A stretch of 64,000 bases of DNA from positions 17,136,641 through 17,200,640 of the forward strand of contig OX439044.1 in assembly GCA_949317995.1 (NCBI GenBank), in the 5' to 3' direction. Within the stretch, counting starts at the first letter, position 1. Each line of letters begins with the position of its first letter. A program made the position numbers and the translations under genes. Source of the stretch: Acholoe squamosa. Lineage: Eukaryota > Annelida > Polychaeta > Phyllodocida > Polynoidae. Below are positions 62,305 to 64,000 of this stretch, piece after piece. The notes beneath the pieces are model-generated. The model was given only the letters and a program-made list of their open reading frames with translations, did no database searches and had not been told where the DNA came from.

Positions 62305-62451
62305 GTATGCAATGATTGCAACATTTCGGCATTTATCAGCCTTCTTCAGGATATTGATTATTCCCTGTAGGCCTATATCATGGGGGACATTTCGGGAGGG
62401 GAATGGGAGTAGAGTAGAGATACGAAAGTGGCTAAGGGCCATGTACACAGT

Positions 62452-62582
62452 GTTCTTAGATACACAATGGTCATGTATACAACATCACAGTATCCACGAT
62501 GGCCGTGCGTATAAGAGCACAATATGCATGCCCGTCGTGCAGATAAGATTGCTATACGCACAGCCGACGTGCATATAACATC
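62452..62582. repeat. Degenerate ~31-bp tandem repeat, copy 2
   Basis: CACAATGGTCATGTATACAA, CACGATGGCCGTGCGTATAA, ATGCCCGTCGTGCAGATAAG and CACAGCCGACGTGCATATAA follow at 31-33-bp steps, related to 56690-56815. Confidence 0.65.
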
Positions 62583-62694
62583 GGCCTGGTCGGCAGGTGG
62601 TTCCCATCTGAAAACTTCTATCAGTGATAACCGCTGGTAATCAGCTTCAGCAATGGCAACGCCCATTGGACAATCCTCTACCTCGGTATATTTC
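62582..62694 (-). repeat. Dispersed repeat, uninterrupted copy
   Basis: On minus, TATACCGAGGTAGAGGATTG through GATTACCAGCGGTTATCACT to GGAACCACCTGCCGACC. The copy at about 45950-46246 is the same sequence split by the SINE-like insertion. Confidence 0.8.
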
Positions 62695-62746
62695 ATCTAA
62701 TTATTTATTTGTTTTATTGCCCCTTTGATCTGGATATTCCTGAAGC

Positions 62747-62886
62747 ATCATAATATATGCATTACGTCATGGAATTTTCCTGAAGCACATTTCTAAGACG
62801 TATAAAACTAAATATGGAAGCACAACATTGATTCTACTTAACATAATATATGCATTACGTCATGGAATTTTCCTGAAGCACACTTC
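62747..62886 (+). repeat. 45-bp direct duplication
   Basis: CATAATATATGCATTACGTC and ATGGAATTTTCCTGAAGCAC occur at 62748 and again at about 62842, 94 bp apart, nearly unchanged. A looser pair (CATCTGGTGRGATWCATAGG) is at 62887 and 63029. Confidence 0.85.
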
Positions 62887-63712
62887 CATCTGGTGAGATT
62901 CATAGGAACCATCCTGCAGCTCTCTGCACCTTTCAATGTAGCTTGTCTCTTTGAATGCTATAATAAAAAACTCGTGTGAGCAACTCATGAAACCAAAGCA
63001 TACAGTGTACCATTATGCTACTCATCTTCCATCTGGTGGGATACATAGGAACAAGAATCTGATTGAAGTCGGTTGTGTATTGGCCCCATCCCACTCCCTC
63101 CCACTGCCCCCTCCCTAACCCCCCTCCCCTGACCCCCCAACCCTTAGTATAATACAAATAGCGCGGGCGTCCATCTCCTGACTAACACCCCCACCTTCAT
63201 TGACCAATGAGATTTGCCCATCCATTCTACTAAGAGCCCAGTCATATATGGTAAATTATAAATTAGCTGATATCTGTCTGTAGAGTACATACACACACAG
63301 ACAGGGGCTCAGTCTACGCGCTCGCTGGCGCGCTCGGACGCGCAAGGTTGGCCGCTACCATTAAATCAAAGTCCCTTCTTGAAAATCCTCCAATTTTTTT
63401 TTTGTCAGCTGTACTTTATATCTATAATACAATATTGAAAAGAAAAGTAGTCCGTACTTTTTTAAAATTGAATTTTCAAAAAAAAAAAAAAAAAAGTATT
63501 TTGATTTTCACCTAAAATTTAGAAAAGAAATGTCTCAAATTTGAGAACTTTTTCTGTAATGATCATCGAACATAGAGGTATGAAACTTCACATGATGAAT
63601 GATCAGATACATGTACTGGTATTTGCTAAGGGCCATCCATAAATGCCATCATAAAAAATTTGGCTATTTTTGGCCCTTCCCCTCGTCATGTTTTTTGCCA
63701 ATTTTGCAATGC

Positions 63713-63876
63713 TTAAAGGGGGCCTAGCACGGCTAAGACGTACCCGCCTTAGCAAGTCACGTGACCACCCCTCAACCAATCAGATCGTCGCGATTTTTCC
63801 GCTGGGTCCGGCGACTTTGTGAACTATCTTTGAGCAGGTACCTATGTTGAAAATCGCCGTGCTAGTCCCCCTTTAA
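63713..63876. mobile_element. TTAA-flanked MITE, 164 bp
   Basis: TTAAAGGGGGCCTAGCACGG at the left and CCGTGCTAGTCCCCCTTTAA at the right form near-perfect TIRs of about 20 bp ending in TTAA. GC-rich, non-coding interior. TTAA ends suggest piggyBac- or Kolobok-type mobilisation. Confidence 0.85.
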
Positions 63877-64000
63877 GGTAAGAGGCCCTTTGGGGTAAAA
63901 GGCCCCTAGCTCTTATGTCTAAGGTACTAGCTTTATACAACCATTTAACACTTGGAAGTAAAGATTACCTCAAGGACACCTCTTTGTAGGTTTTCATTAT

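Noticed and set aside
62305..62345. Hammerhead ribozyme beside the LTR (GGCTGATAAATGCCGAAATG on minus)
   Set aside because: The core reads CTGATAA rather than CTGANGA, and stems could not be closed convincingly.

Overview
The window looks like animal nuclear DNA, probably from a marine invertebrate. It has intron-split genes with GT/AG junctions, widely spaced coding, and dense interspersed repeats: SINE-like elements, TIR/foldback elements, a Ty3/gypsy-type retrotransposon and a LINE fragment. I cannot name the species. Nothing bacterial, CRISPR-like or operon-like is present.

Two conventional genes can be supported. A small plus-strand gene at 150-3477 has five exons, about 178 codons, and its 5' side may be cut by the window edge; I do not recognise it. 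The main gene is a complete SLC30A1/ZnT1-type zinc exporter on the minus strand, 33582 down to 14641. It has eight coding exons with compatible phases throughout and encodes 445 residues. Its introns hold much of the window's repeat content: an 87-bp minisatellite with a higher-order period (20413-21590), a TTAA-flanked element (21933-22181), a giant ~3.9-kb foldback (24441-28362), and several copies of one palindromic family. Weaker candidate exons are a signal-peptide exon at 8472-8511 (+), an open terminal exon at 24025-24272 (+) nested in the zinc-transporter intron, a 159-bp phase 0/0 exon at 43437-43595 (-), and a promoter-like area near 55.25 kb with two possible minus-strand exons.

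The rest is mobile DNA. The dominant family begins TACCGTAATCTCCCGCGTAT and ends with its reverse complement; at least fourteen copies fall into two internal subfamilies, some with other elements or minisatellites nested inside. A SINE-like retroposon with an (ACTC)n tail occurs four times, each copy between direct repeats of about 10-14 bp. Other TIR families start GGCCACACC, AGGTGCCA, AGGCCTAAAAAA, ATCCCAGGTAGCACA and AGGGAGTGATC, and there is a 1.6-kb element beginning AGGCCATTT. At the right end lies a compact LTR retrotransposon on the minus strand (57680-62304) with 152-bp LTRs differing at only two sites, yet with stops, frameshifts, an insertion in the reverse transcriptase and a lost integrase catalytic glutamate. 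A 5'-truncated LINE ends in a (GTA)n tail at 55447-56077.

The clearest candidates for undescribed biology are the two-subfamily TACCGTAATC foldback family, the (ACTC)n-tailed retroposon and the 3.9-kb foldback. All are mobile-element systems; I did not find a new gene system.
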